The notes under the pieces were generated by a model, which was given only the letters and a program-made list of their open reading frames with translations, had not been told where the DNA came from and made no database searches. This document shows, in pieces, positions 32,986-43,890 of a stretch of 64,000 bases of DNA. A program made the translations under genes and the position numbers. The stretch is from Synchiropus splendidus (taxonomy: Eukaryota > Chordata > Actinopteri > Syngnathiformes > Callionymidae): assembly GCF_027744825.2 (NCBI RefSeq), contig NC_071334.1, forward strand, positions 33,201,937 through 33,265,936, written 5' to 3'. Each line of letters begins with the position of its first letter. Within the stretch, counting starts at the first letter, position 1.

Positions 32986-34810
32986 CTGAGTACAGACTCC
33001 TCTGGTTTCTCCTGATGGATCCTGATGGAGACGCAACTCTGATCAACACTTCAACCATCTGACCACTAAATGTCCTCTCAGTGTTGCTCCTGCTCTGTCT
33101 CAGTCTCTTGCACTTCAGAGACTGAGAGCAGGGAGCAAGTCCAGGTCCGTGTCCTCGTCCAGCAGCGTCTGATGTGAGAGGCTTTGATCTGAACACACAG
33201 ACGTTGCAGTGTGGAATTTTTTTGTGTGTTTGAAGCTCTGACAAGAGAACTGATCTGCTCACCTCTGATCTGCTGCTCTGGTCTGGCTGTCATGGTCCTC
33301 ACCCAGAGGGGCTTTAGAGGCAGGAGCTCGCTCCTTTCTGTCCACTCCTTCACACAAACACAACATCGTCAACACTGGTGCTTCTTGTCAACAAGAACAT
33401 GTTGGAGAATAAATTAATATACCTCATTACAATCATGTGCAACACTTAAGTTAAAGTATCTAGTATTTAGTAAAGATCTGTTTTCATAACACCAATGTAA
33501 TGATGAACTGGGTTCCACCCGTGCTGGACTCAGTCAGTTTAACAATAATAGTCGCATTTGCACAAACAAGAATTTTCAGCCAAGTTTTCAAGTATGTCAG
33601 ACCTGGTCTCCTTAGAAAGGAAACAGGAGCATCTATCTTTTGTAATGTCAAGTCATGATGGCGCAGCCAAGCGTCCTGGATTTGTGAAATCATGTAACAC
33701 TTACAGTGATCTGGCATTCTAATATGGTCATGTGCTCGTGTGTAATATTGTGTCATGGATTCGAGGAACGCCAGTCTCTATTTAATGTGTCAGTACTTTG
33801 ACTTCTTTGATGCTGACCATTGAAAACTAGATGCTGATGCTGATCTGAAATAAACCAAGTCTCGCATCCCACCACCAGAACAAGGCCATGAGAGAAGAAA
33901 GAAGACGTGGACAGAAGAGTCCCCCACATGTGATGTCAACATTCTCCATGGAGGTCAGTATGGTGGGGTCTGATGGCCGATGGAAGAACCTGCTGCTCAT
34001 CAGAGTCACTGCTTCTTCTCTGTGACCTCACTGACCTCAGTCTCAGCTCATTCATGCTGAGCCTGGGAACATTCATGGCTTCACATCAAACATCTGATCT
34101 CTGTGGTGTTTGATTGGGACTGGAGCCTGAAGTCCTGCCAGAGAAGCACACACACTTGAACTCCTGAGATGTGTGTGTCAGTCTGGAGTCCTCACAACAG
34201 AGAAGCATGACTGCTGCACTTCAATAACCTTCATGAATCAGATCCAAACTCCTCCCTCTCCAGTCACAGCAACACACTTGTGTAAAGACCTCACACTTTG
34301 TTCATGTGGAACTGAGTTGTGCTGTGGAACCTTCTGCTCTAATAAAGTGTCCTCACTCACAGCACCATCTTGGAGATGCTCCAAACTCTCTTCAGTGATC
34401 AGAACCACATTCATGTGTTCACTCACTGAGTCTGACTGAGAGCAGAACAAGCTGCTGCTGTTATTCACATGACGTAGACTCTCTGGTTTGGTCTGTGTGA
34501 CACTTTTTACTGCTTCAGTCCCAAGATCCAACATTCAATCGAAGTGTCATCCGTTCACAACCCAGTCAGGGTGAGAGGTCACCAGCTGCTCCCACACCTG
34601 TCCACAGTCCAGGTTTATAACTGTTTTTACAGTCAGGAGGGTCATAAATTCTAATTGTGTTGTGATGAGAGCAGCTTCAACTCTGAACTGACTTTGTTCA
34701 CTTGACTTCACTTCCTGTTGTTTTCAACGCTTTATTCTTTCATTCGAATCAATCAGTCGACACATTATGAGCCGAGTTTCCATAAACAGTGGAGAGTCAA
34801 TCTCTTTTCA
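32986..34810. other. 5' intron region of gene 1, no gene recognised
   Basis: Short frames on both strands, including a minus-strand one at 33,078-33,353 and a plus-strand one at 34,173-34,439, lack family motifs. Part of 33,080-33,300 might contain another small N-terminal exon of gene 1, but I could not fix its borders. Confidence 0.35.
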
Positions 34811-34887
34811 TTCATCCATTCACTTCAGGACCACACTCCTGATTCATCCATTCACTTCAGGACCACACTCCTGATTCATCTATTCAC
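34811..34887. repeat. Two perfect 32-bp tandem repeats plus a partial third
   Basis: The 32-base unit starting TTCATCCATTCACTTCAGG occurs at 34,811-34,842 and 34,843-34,874 without mismatch. A partial third copy (TTCATCTATTCAC) follows. Confidence 0.9.
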
Positions 34888-34919
34888 CCTGTGGTGTAGC
34901 CAGTCTGAAGGTCACTGAC

Positions 34920-35170
34920 CTGTGAGCAGCTCTCCTCTGGTCTGCAGACGTGTGTCCATGTTTGCAGGTGAATCTTCCAGATGAGCTCAGCTCCTTCTGA
35001 ACCAGCTCACAGAAACACACTCTGACAGAGGAACACGCCCCGTGAGGGAGGCAGGGCATCCTATAAACGATTAACAGAGATGTAAGTGTGCGTTTTAACG
35101 ACTCCAGTTCGAGCCATGTTGTGTGTCTGTGTGTGACTTCAGTCTCCTCAGCTGCTGAAATGATCCACAC
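34920..35170 (-). other. Probable 5' non-coding exon of NLR gene 1
   Basis: On the minus strand the sequence CTCACAG|GTCAGTGAC gives a donor at 34,918-34,919. The same donor context with similar upstream sequence occurs at 52,036-52,037 ahead of gene 2, at a comparable position. The matched pair suggests orthologous first exons. The transcription start is not visible. Confidence 0.4.
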
Positions 35171-35639
35171 CACCAGTATGAACCCAAACCCACCTCAAGG
35201 TTCGAGACGTCTCAGTTTCACACCTTTGTTCAAAAGTCCACTTCAAACAAAGGACAGAATCCAGGAGTGGTCACCAGTGCTCCAACAGTCGTGTTCAGAG
35301 TTCGCCTACCACACCTATCCAAAGCTCAACTTCAGATCAATTCAACAACAGTTGAATTACAGATATAGATCAAACCTTTGGCACATTTGCATGAAGTCAA
35401 TTTCCATTCAGCAAACACTGACCATTTCCTGAAGTCTTATCATATGAAATGCTGAATCAATGATGATGGTTTGAACTCGACCATGTGCCTTCTTGAGGCA
35501 TGTTTGAGTGAAGTGCTGAGATGGCAATAAACCTGTGTCAGTGTAACACACTGTGGAGGACCTGCGGCCCCAACTTTGAGGAGCAGATGGATTGTCCCTT
35601 ATTGCAGTGTTTTTCAAGTGGTGTGCTGCGACACACTAG

Positions 35640-37095
35640 TGCGCCGTGAGAGAGAATCAATCAGAATCAGAAAAGTGTATTAATCCCGAGGGAAATTCAC
35701 TTCGTAACATGCTCTATACACAACATATAACAGTGAAATGAAAATGAAATAATATTATAAAGTGCAAAAAGCTATATCTTATAAACAAAGTGCAAGAAAA
35801 TGCAGATACAAGGACAGAATGAACAGTAAAAAGTGCCAAAGAATCCTTCACGGTACATTTTTCAGGGATGAATTGTACGTTTTTATTTCCACAGGAAGAA
35901 AGGACATCCTGCGGCGCTCAGTCTTTGAGATGGGTAGTCTCAATCTGTTGGTCTGTGTGCTTCTGTATTGCACCAGGAGCTGATGGAGAGGGTGGGTAAT
36001 GTTGTCCAGGATGCTGAGTACTTTCAGGAGCATCCTTCTCTCCATCACCGTCTCTAAGGAGTCCAGTTTCACCCCCACCACATCACCAGCTTTGCGGATG
36101 AGTTTGTTGAGTCTGTTAGTGTCCGCCACCATTCATTTGCTGCCCCAGAAAACCACAGCAAACAGAATTGCACTGGACAGCACTGATCCACAAAACATCC
36201 TCAGCATTGTCCCGCAGACATTGAAGGACCTGAGCCTCCTCAAGAAGTAGAGACAACTATTTCCTTTTTTGTAAAGGGCCTCAGTGTTCACATTCAACAT
36301 TCAACTCACTAGCTCTGTTATTGTCTCCCTCAACGACCTTGCTGCTCTTAGGTCTGTAGCCGGTGATGGTTTTCATGCCACTCCAGACCTCCTGCATATT
36401 GTTTGTCTGGAGTTTGCATTCCAGCTTCCTCCTGTAGCTTTCCTTGGCCTCCCTGATCTTCAATTTCAGCTCACACTGAATAATCCTCAGCTCATCCATT
36501 GCCTTCTCTGAAAGCCCTCTTTTTGCTGTGTAATATGGTTTCAATGTCCTTTGTTACTCAGGGTTTGTTGTTAGGGAAACATTTCACAGTGTTGGGACAT
36601 AGGAGTCCACACAGAAATTTATGTAGTCAGTAATACACCCTGTCAGTCCGTCGATGTCATCTCCATAAGATTCACAGAGTACGTCCCAGTCAGTGACCTC
36701 GAAGCAGCCTTGCCGTGTCAGGTAGGCCTCCTCAGACCACTTCTGAACAGTGGTTGACGTCACGAGCGGTCGGGTTGGCGGGATGTAAATCGTTACAATG
36801 GTGTGTGAAATCTCAGGGGGTTCAAGGTCCGGGTCACATATCCGTTTTTTAACTGTGATGTTACGGGGATTACACCACTTGTTAATAAACACAGCAAGCC
36901 CACCTCCTTTTCCGCTTGAATTCCCGGTCTACCCGTAAGGTCTGGAACCCCGCCAGGGAGATGTTGGGTGCGTTCGGGCACAGCCAGGCGGACGCAGCAC
37001 CAATGGGCGTGAGCTTGCGAGACCAGGCCACGGCTGCGCGGGGCGGTGCCAAGATGATGACGAAGTGGGTGAATACTACCGGGGATCTCGGTTTG
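35640..37095 (-). mobile_element. Internally deleted L2/Rex-like LINE
   Basis: On the minus strand: endonuclease C-terminal part at about 36,600-36,900 (KGGGLAVFINKWCNPRNITV, then IPPTRP), ORF2 linker (ELKLKIREAKESYRRKLE) at about 36,420, and the 3' domain ([36 protein letters not shown]) at 35,848-36,132. A 3' UTR ends in the TTAATACACTTTTCTGATTCTGATT pattern, cut here by the quoting limit at its flanks. The reverse transcriptase core is deleted. The retained order marks this as one element of about 1.5 kb. Confidence 0.75.
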
Positions 37096-37104
37096 TAGTA
37101 GTCA

Positions 37105-38110
37105 GATTGTAGTTTTTACGATGAATGCGATGGAGAATTGTGCGGATTTATTGGCTGTCGAATTAGAGGCGAAGGAACTCTTCTTATTCGGAGTGCGCTC
37201 ACGGAGAAGGTAAGTAGTTTTGTCAAATCAAGAAAAGGCAAGATGGCAAACATTGAAGGCGCCCGAAATTGCCTGCATCAAGTCAAATTACCCGACATTT
37301 TGAAATGCACAATAAATATACAAGTGTCCTATATATTTCTTTACAGTATTTTCCTTCATTCTAAAGATAACACTGTTTAGTAGGTTCAGTAGGTTGTAAC
37401 GGACTCTCCGTAACTTCCCCAAATCAGTTGCAAAAGTAATTTCTGTTGTGGAGGACGTAGTCTCCTTATACAGTCCGTCAGACTTCAAGAGCCATTTCAG
37501 ACTAACAAGAGAGCAAGTGGAGGTTGGTGACAGAAGCTTTCTATATTACTTTAGTGCGTGTCATTTCCTCTTTCGTATCTCTGTCCTTTGCCCGTTTGTA
37601 GGTGGTCATCCCAGCTTTTTTGGATTTTTTAAATTTCTGATGGTGTAGCCTTATGTTAGGTCTTCCATTTCTTTATAGAAAACCACCCTGTTTTTGTGGT
37701 AGAGACCAAGGTGACTACATGTGCGGTCCAGCAGCAGAAGGGTGGCATCATGTATGAACTCTGTAACATTAATATAGTTTAGAATTACAGTGTCATCCCC
37801 TATAACTCTGATCCAAGCAGTAACTACCTTTCTGTTGCTCCAACTCCAGCTTCATAGCCGAATTCGGCTTTGATGGGGTGGAGGGGACCTGAGTGAAATC
37901 AAGAGGACCTTGATGAGCTGAGGTCTCTTCAGGTGACTGAGGAGTCAGCTCCATGCCACTGGGACCTGGGACCGGCACTATCATAATATTAATAATAAAT
38001 TGTAATATAAAGACAGTGGATGTTATTCTGTGATGTTTTTCTCTATATATTGAAGTGCTCCAGTGCTCTTTTGTAGCAGTCTGCTGGAGCATCAGGATCT
38101 TGTCTCACAA
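37105..38110. mobile_element. PIF/Harbinger-like transposon remnant
   Basis: A plus-strand exon-like piece (37,120-37,210) starts MNAMENCADLLAVELEAKE and ends at a GTAAGTAG donor. A second piece (37,448-37,522) reads YSPSDFKSHFRLTREQVE and ends at GTTGGTG; the F-x-x-HFR-x-(T/S)-R pattern is typical of HARBI1-like transposase N-termini. A minus-strand frame (37,793-38,092) with a Pro/Ser-rich stretch then KLELEQQKG could be the accompanying Myb-like protein, which lies in opposite orientation in this superfamily. The catalytic part is absent. Confidence 0.4.
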
Positions 38111-38341
38111 GAAGACGCTTATTAAATTGATGAAAACACATCAACACCTGGAATGACCAACCCATTGATGATGATGAGAGACAGATTCAAATACCATAAC
38201 CTTTATCGATCATTTTTGACAGACCTGCAGATCACTGTCAAATGTTTTGTGGTACATACAAACCTCCAAAGATTGTCACATTCAATATGAAAATGGGGAA
38301 CAAGACAGACCTCAGTGTGCTATTACAATTTGTGAGCTTAC

Positions 38342-38772
38342 TGTCACGGGTCACCAAACTGGCAGAAGTCCATAAACGAGAATAAGAGTTCAACAGAAAG
38401 CGTCACCGAACCGGGAGAATCAAACCAACTTAAATCTGGAAACAGAGAGACAAAAGCACAATGAACAGAGATGGTCAATCACAAACCAAACCAGGAAACA
38501 CACGGAAAGAGAGGAAGAAACAACACTAACTCAGGCACCAGGGTTTCAGAAAAGTAATCACAATAAGCCAGCTAGCGAACAGAACGAGGAGAGCCAATTT
38601 ACCACAGGGAACAAGAGGAGTCGATCTGGCAGACGTTGCTGGAGTCCAGGTGCTCTTATACTCAGGTGATCAGGGGTTGATTGGCTCCGGCCGCGTGCCA
38701 CAGGAACAGGAAGAAAGGGAGGAGAAAACAAAACAGGACTCACGTGACCAAAATAAAAGCAGAATCATCACA
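38342..38772 (-). mobile_element. Solo gypsy LTR, same family as 11,519-12,040
   Basis: On the minus strand it begins TGTGATGATTCTGC and ends CCCGTGACA, 431 bp. The flanks are CTTAC (38,337-38,341) and CTTAT (38,773-38,777), a 5-bp duplication with one mismatch. Its internal GGTTCGGTGACGC block matches the other LTR. No internal gypsy sequence adjoins it, so recombination between two LTRs is the likely origin. Confidence 0.6.
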
Positions 38773-38879
38773 CTTATAAACAAATGTCTGAAAACGCTGA
38801 TTACAAATGTCATGGTATTTGGCATTGTAGCTCAAATAACTTTGCAAAGAATGTAAAACATCTGATTGTTGTTGAACTC

Positions 38880-40300
38880 TAGAGCTAATCAGGTGTCATT
38901 CCACTCCATCCCAGCATGCCCTGGGAGCCAGGCGGTAGTCAGGTTGCTGCAGTGGTTCAGAAGAAACTACAGGGCCCTGGCTCCCGCCCCCTGTTCTCGG
39001 GGCTCTCCAGAGATTTGGTGGTGATGATGTCGGAGCCGAACAGCTCGAGTCTGGACACTCCGACTTCCCACAATGCATTGCGCACGGATCAGCTCACTGC
39101 CCATGACAGGCTCAACTCAAACACTTCTTTAAAAGCCTCCAAAATGCTACTGGTGGGCGAAACTCGTCATCCTAGCGTTTAGAAGTGGAAAACAAAGTCC
39201 ATCTTGGTGAGTCAGCAGAGTAAATACGGTGACGTCGCAAATTACGCAACCCAATGAGAGGGTAGGTGATTGGACAACGACACGCCTGGCTCCTGCCCCC
39301 TGCACTCTTCACTCTCTCAAGATTTAGATGGCAGCATCGGTGATGACCAAGCCAAACTGTGTGACCCTGGACAGCCTGACTTCCCACAATGCACCGATCA
39401 GTGCTGTGTCTGTCTGGCTGTGACTGAACGCACCCGTTGTCTGGAACATCTCGATGAAGCCATGTTTCCGTAAAGCACATGACACTGCACTCGCAATACT
39501 ACCGTTGACTCCTGGCAAGCTCTGTTAGCTCGTCCATCTTGTTAGCTCGTCCCCAGCGACCTCACATTTCCCATGATGATAGAGGGGAGACACGGTCGCC
39601 TCCTCTTAAAGAGCTTCTGTCGGAAACGCTTTCTCCGTCGGTTTGTGCCTCCTCTTCAGCCTCAGTGTGTTCTCCGCCAGACTTCAGCAGGAATATCCGG
39701 CACCTCGAGTTCCATGCTAGCCGGCATTAGCGAGGTCAGCTGATCACTGGAGTAGACGCCGCGTCAATGGAGTTGCTGGACCACGGAGACGCCGCCGAAC
39801 GAAAGTGTTAAAAACATCATGAAAAGCACGACCATAAAGAAAGAAACACAGGAGTGTGAGGGAAAAAAGCTAATTAGACTCAAGTTGAGCACTGTTACAA
39901 GCTGCTATGCACCTCGGCTCATGCACACTACTGAGAGGGTCAGGTGAGCCATGGGAAATGATGGATTCCTGGATTCGGCCACATTCGTTCTATACACTAT
40001 AGATCTATGCTGATGCGCTGATTCGGTCGCTCCTCTTCCCTCACACGCTTGCAGTGGAGAAGCCGGTCAAATGCATTGTTTTCGACTTCCCACAGGCAGG
40101 ACAGTGATGGAGTGATCCTTGCCTGAACGGCGACAGTGTGCAGACTGTCTGCAGAGCTAACACAGCTAACCACTCATGTGACGTCTCACTTCAAAACTTT
40201 ATTGACACTCGTAGACCAACTAAGTTTGGTTCGTGGTTAAAAACTGGCTAAAAACTAAATGCAGGACCAAACAAATTTGCTCCAAAATGTGAAGAGAGAA
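38880..40300. other. G/C-richer non-coding stretch with a diverged duplicated block
   Basis: Two related blocks, CCTGGCTCCCGCCCCCTG near 38,977 and CCTGGCTCCTGCCCCCTG near 39,286, are each followed by a GATTT(A/G)G segment and then GACTTCCCACAATGCA (39,060 and 39,377), about 310 bases apart. The short frames across them are not conserved as proteins. No gene is recognised. Confidence 0.45.
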
Positions 40301-40309
40301 AGAAATTGA

Positions 40310-42420
40310 CTGGTCTACTCCTAAGGTTTCGGGTTGGAGCACTTATTGCCACTCCCACTGCTTACATTCAGCGACTAGTCTCTCTTTTTCTTCGCGTTCT
40401 GCACCTCCACCCCCTCCCGACCTCTTGCAGGTTCCCTCCTGCTACCATGATCTGGGGGAAGTCTTTAGTAAAGACCAGACACTTTCCCTTCCTCTGCATC
40501 GTCCATATGACTGTGCCATCGATTTGGTTCCTGGGGCCCCACCCCCCTCTAGCAGACTAGATAATGTCCCCTGCAACAAAAGGCTCTCAAGAAACATATC
40601 AACAAATCCCTGGCAGCAGATCTGATCTGTCCTTCCTCCTCCCCTCTGGGAGCAGGCTTCTTTTTCGTCAGTAAAAAAGAACTCTTCGCCCCTGCATTGA
40701 CTACCATCTTAACCAAATCACTATCAGGAACCACTATCCTCTTTTCCTTATTAACCCTGCATTCGAACTCCTGAATCAAGCCACTGTCTTCTCCAAACTC
40801 AATCTCCGAAACGCCTATCACCTCGTTCGTATACGAGAAGGAGATGAGTGGAAGATTGCTTTTAAGATGCCCCTGGGACATTTTGAATGTTGGGTCATGC
40901 CTTTTAGTTTAACGAACGCTCCAAATGTTGTCCAAGCACTGTTTAACAATGTACGAAGAGACATGATTCATCATTTTATGTATGTGTATCTAGATGATAT
41001 TTTGATTTTCTCGAGAGGGGAGGAGACACATCCGGAACACATATGACTTGTACTTCAGAGGCTGCTTGAGAATAAGCTCTTCTGCAAGACAGAGAAATGC
41101 AAGTTCAGTTTCCTGGGTTTCATTCTTGGAGAAGGATGCCTAATTCCAGACCCAGCCAAGATCGATGCTGGAAGACTCCTACCAGCCGCAAAAAGCTCCA
41201 GCAGTTCCTCAGGTTCATCCGAGATTACAGTAAGGTTGCTGCACCTCAAACCTCTCTCACATCCATTAAGAAGGTGTTCTCATGGAATCCTGAGGCGGAA
41301 CTGGCATTCAAGAGACTTAAGACACTTTTCTCCTCCGCTCCTATACTTCGCCACCCAGACACCAAACTTCAGTTCATCGTGGAGGTGGATGTATTAGACT
41401 CAGGCTTTCCCAGAGGGACCCTGTCGACCAGAAGGTTCACCCCTGCGCCTTTTTCTTCTGAAGACTGTCTCCTGCGGAATGTAACTATGACATTGGTGGC
41501 CATGAGTTGCTGCCTTGCAGGAATGCAGACACTGGCTTGAGGGCACCGAAATGCCATTTATGGTTCTTTCTGACCACAAGAACCTAACCTAACCCCAGAA
41601 ACGCATAAACTCACGCCAGGCGTGGTGGGCTCTATTTTTTAGGGAGATTCTGTTTTTTCAATCACTTACAGACCTGGTAGCAATACTTAAACCTGATGCT
41701 CTCTATTGACTCCATGAATCCCCTCGTCATCCTAGTACGTTAACTCTTAGCATGATCAATCCACGCTTTTGGTAGCCAGGAATTCTGCAGGCCTGCGCTA
41801 CCTGCAACAGGTCCAAATCCTCACACCGTCCTCCCGCTGGTCTCCTCCAACCGCTACCGCTTCCTGGTCACCCTTGGTTCCACATCATCACAGGCCTACC
41901 TCCTTCGGCAGGGATGATGATCATGAGGGTGGTGGCCAGGTTCTCTAAAATGGCGCACTTCATCCCTCTACCTGAGCTCCCATCAGCACTTGAGACTGCC
42001 AACCTCTTGGTTCTTCACGTTTTCCGCCTGCATGGCATCTTACTCGACAATTTTCATCACAGGTCTGGCGCGCCTTTCCAAAGGTCCTGGGGGCTCACGG
42101 AAAGAACCAACCTAGATCTGGAGCTTGCCTTACAGTGTGTCTCTGTGCAGAATCTCGCCTCCTGGTCCTCCCATCTCCCTTGGGTGGAATATGCACACAA
42201 CACTCTAATCTCATCCTCCACTGGCACTTCATAGTCGCCTACGGTTAGGTTCATGGATCCCTTCAAAGTGGAGAAGACTTTAACTAACATCAGATTAAAG
42301 TTACCTGATTCCCTCCGCAGCCATCCGACCACCACCGTTTCATTACCACATCCCCATTCCAAAGAGCCTCTGAAATCCCTCCTCCTCCTTGTTGTTGCTT
42401 CTTTGTTGCTGTGTTTATGT
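40310..42420 (+). pseudogene. Ty3/gypsy pol remnant (RT-RNaseH-integrase)
   Basis: Plus-strand fragments follow the gypsy order. The reverse transcriptase starts near 40,600. It contains a [17 protein letters not shown] segment (40,690), [13 protein letters not shown] (40,795) and [21 protein letters not shown] (40,860, split here across a frame), with active site YVYLDD near 40,985. The RNase H linker and domain are at 41,200-41,560 ([28 protein letters not shown]). RQAWWALFF lies near 41,615. An integrase part is at 41,914-42,230 (RFSKMAHFIPLP, WVEYAHN). A chromodomain-like tail is near 42,260. Many stops and frameshifts make it inactive. Confidence 0.8.
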
Positions 42421-43890
42421 TTCCCTGCTTGTCTCCAGCTTCCCGAGCGACACTGCTGGGACTCATCTGCGAATCAAGCTCACATGGATTTCAACACCAT
42501 GACGGATTTCATTCCATCTGTAAATGTGTACGTTACAATGCAGTTGTGGAGCACAACAGGCGTCTGTGTCATGAAATGACATAATCTAGCACTTTAACTT
42601 TAGATCATTTGTGATCTCCCGTTTTTTGCTGGTTTTACCGGAGGAGATCTGTCGATCATCTTTGTTCCTCTGTGTTGAAATGTTTGTCTTCTGCCGCACC
42701 TTCAGCTCTTTTCTCCACGCACATCTGCTGGACTACAAAGCCATGCCCACTTCCAGGTTTACTGACCACAAACTTGTGACTTTTAATGTGAAGTTTCATG
42801 TCGAAATCAACAATACTAATCGTGTGTTCATTTAAACATGAACTTATACTGCTGTCCATGTTGGATTAGTTCCACTGGAGGATCATAGGACATTCTGCAC
42901 ATTCTCTATAAAAACCCTGAAAATCAATGTTGGTCATAATCAATGACCAACCTAGACTCATTCCCTGTAAAGTATTTCACTTTTGAAGTTCATGTCTCCG
43001 AAATACAGCTTCAAGTCTCCACATCACACGTGAAAATCATGAATAACAGTTAATGTTGTCTGACTGGTGTTGAGGACTCTTTCTCTGTGCTGCGCTACAC
43101 TGAGAATTGCTTCAGAAGAGTTGGAAACTCTCCAGTTTCTTGATTTGTGTTCTTTTATATTATTTTATTGAAGGTTTTATGAAAATGCCTATTTGAGTCC
43201 TGTTTCTTCCGTATAAGTAAACTGTATACTTCTTCTGTAGTTTGTTGTATTTCATTCAATTATTGTATGGAAAGCACTTTGGTCAGCACTTTCTGTGGAA
43301 AGATGAACATTATAATAATAGTATCAAATAAATAAAATCAACCTTGCCAAATGAAAGTAAAGAAGGTCAAAGTTCATCAACACTGCTGCTCTGTGAGAGA
43401 CTTGTGAGCTCCTGGTGACACTTTCACTCTGATGGTGACAGACTCCCTATCGAGCAGCGTCAGAGCAGCTCAGAGTCCAGGAAGAAGCTTCTGTCCAAAC
43501 TCGACTCCTCTTCTTTCCCTCTGTCTCTTCTGAGAGTCACTGCCATAGAAACAGATGAAGACGGGTGTGGTGATGATGGTGGAAGAACACTGAGCTCTTC
43601 AGACTCCAGTGAGAAGGTGATGATCTTCTAAACTCATGTGACTCTGGAGTCAAAGACTGAGGAGATGCAATGATTCCACATTTGATGATGAGGAAAGTCA
43701 ACAGTGCTGCTTCTAGTTCTGCACAGAGGCTCCTCACTAGCTGCTGCTGGACAACCAGCTTCTGCTGAACACCTTGTTGGTGAGCAGTGTTCTGGACAGT
43801 GACCTGGACTTGATGAAGACAAGTTCCAGCAGCTGCTCCACTAGAAGCTGACTGAGTCAAGGAGTTCTCATAGATCAACCAAACACACAA
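42421..43890. other. Region between gypsy pol remnant and NLR gene 2
   Basis: No gene recognised. From about 43,660 to 43,890 the sequence is the 3' flank/UTR of gene 2 and aligns with 12,865-12,909 plus 13,212-13,310. A TTTATT near 43,162 could serve as a distant polyA signal for gene 2. Confidence 0.45.

Noticed and set aside
41577..41597. Telomere-like CCTAACCTAACC
   Set aside because: Only two units inside a gypsy pol remnant; too short for interstitial telomeric sequence.
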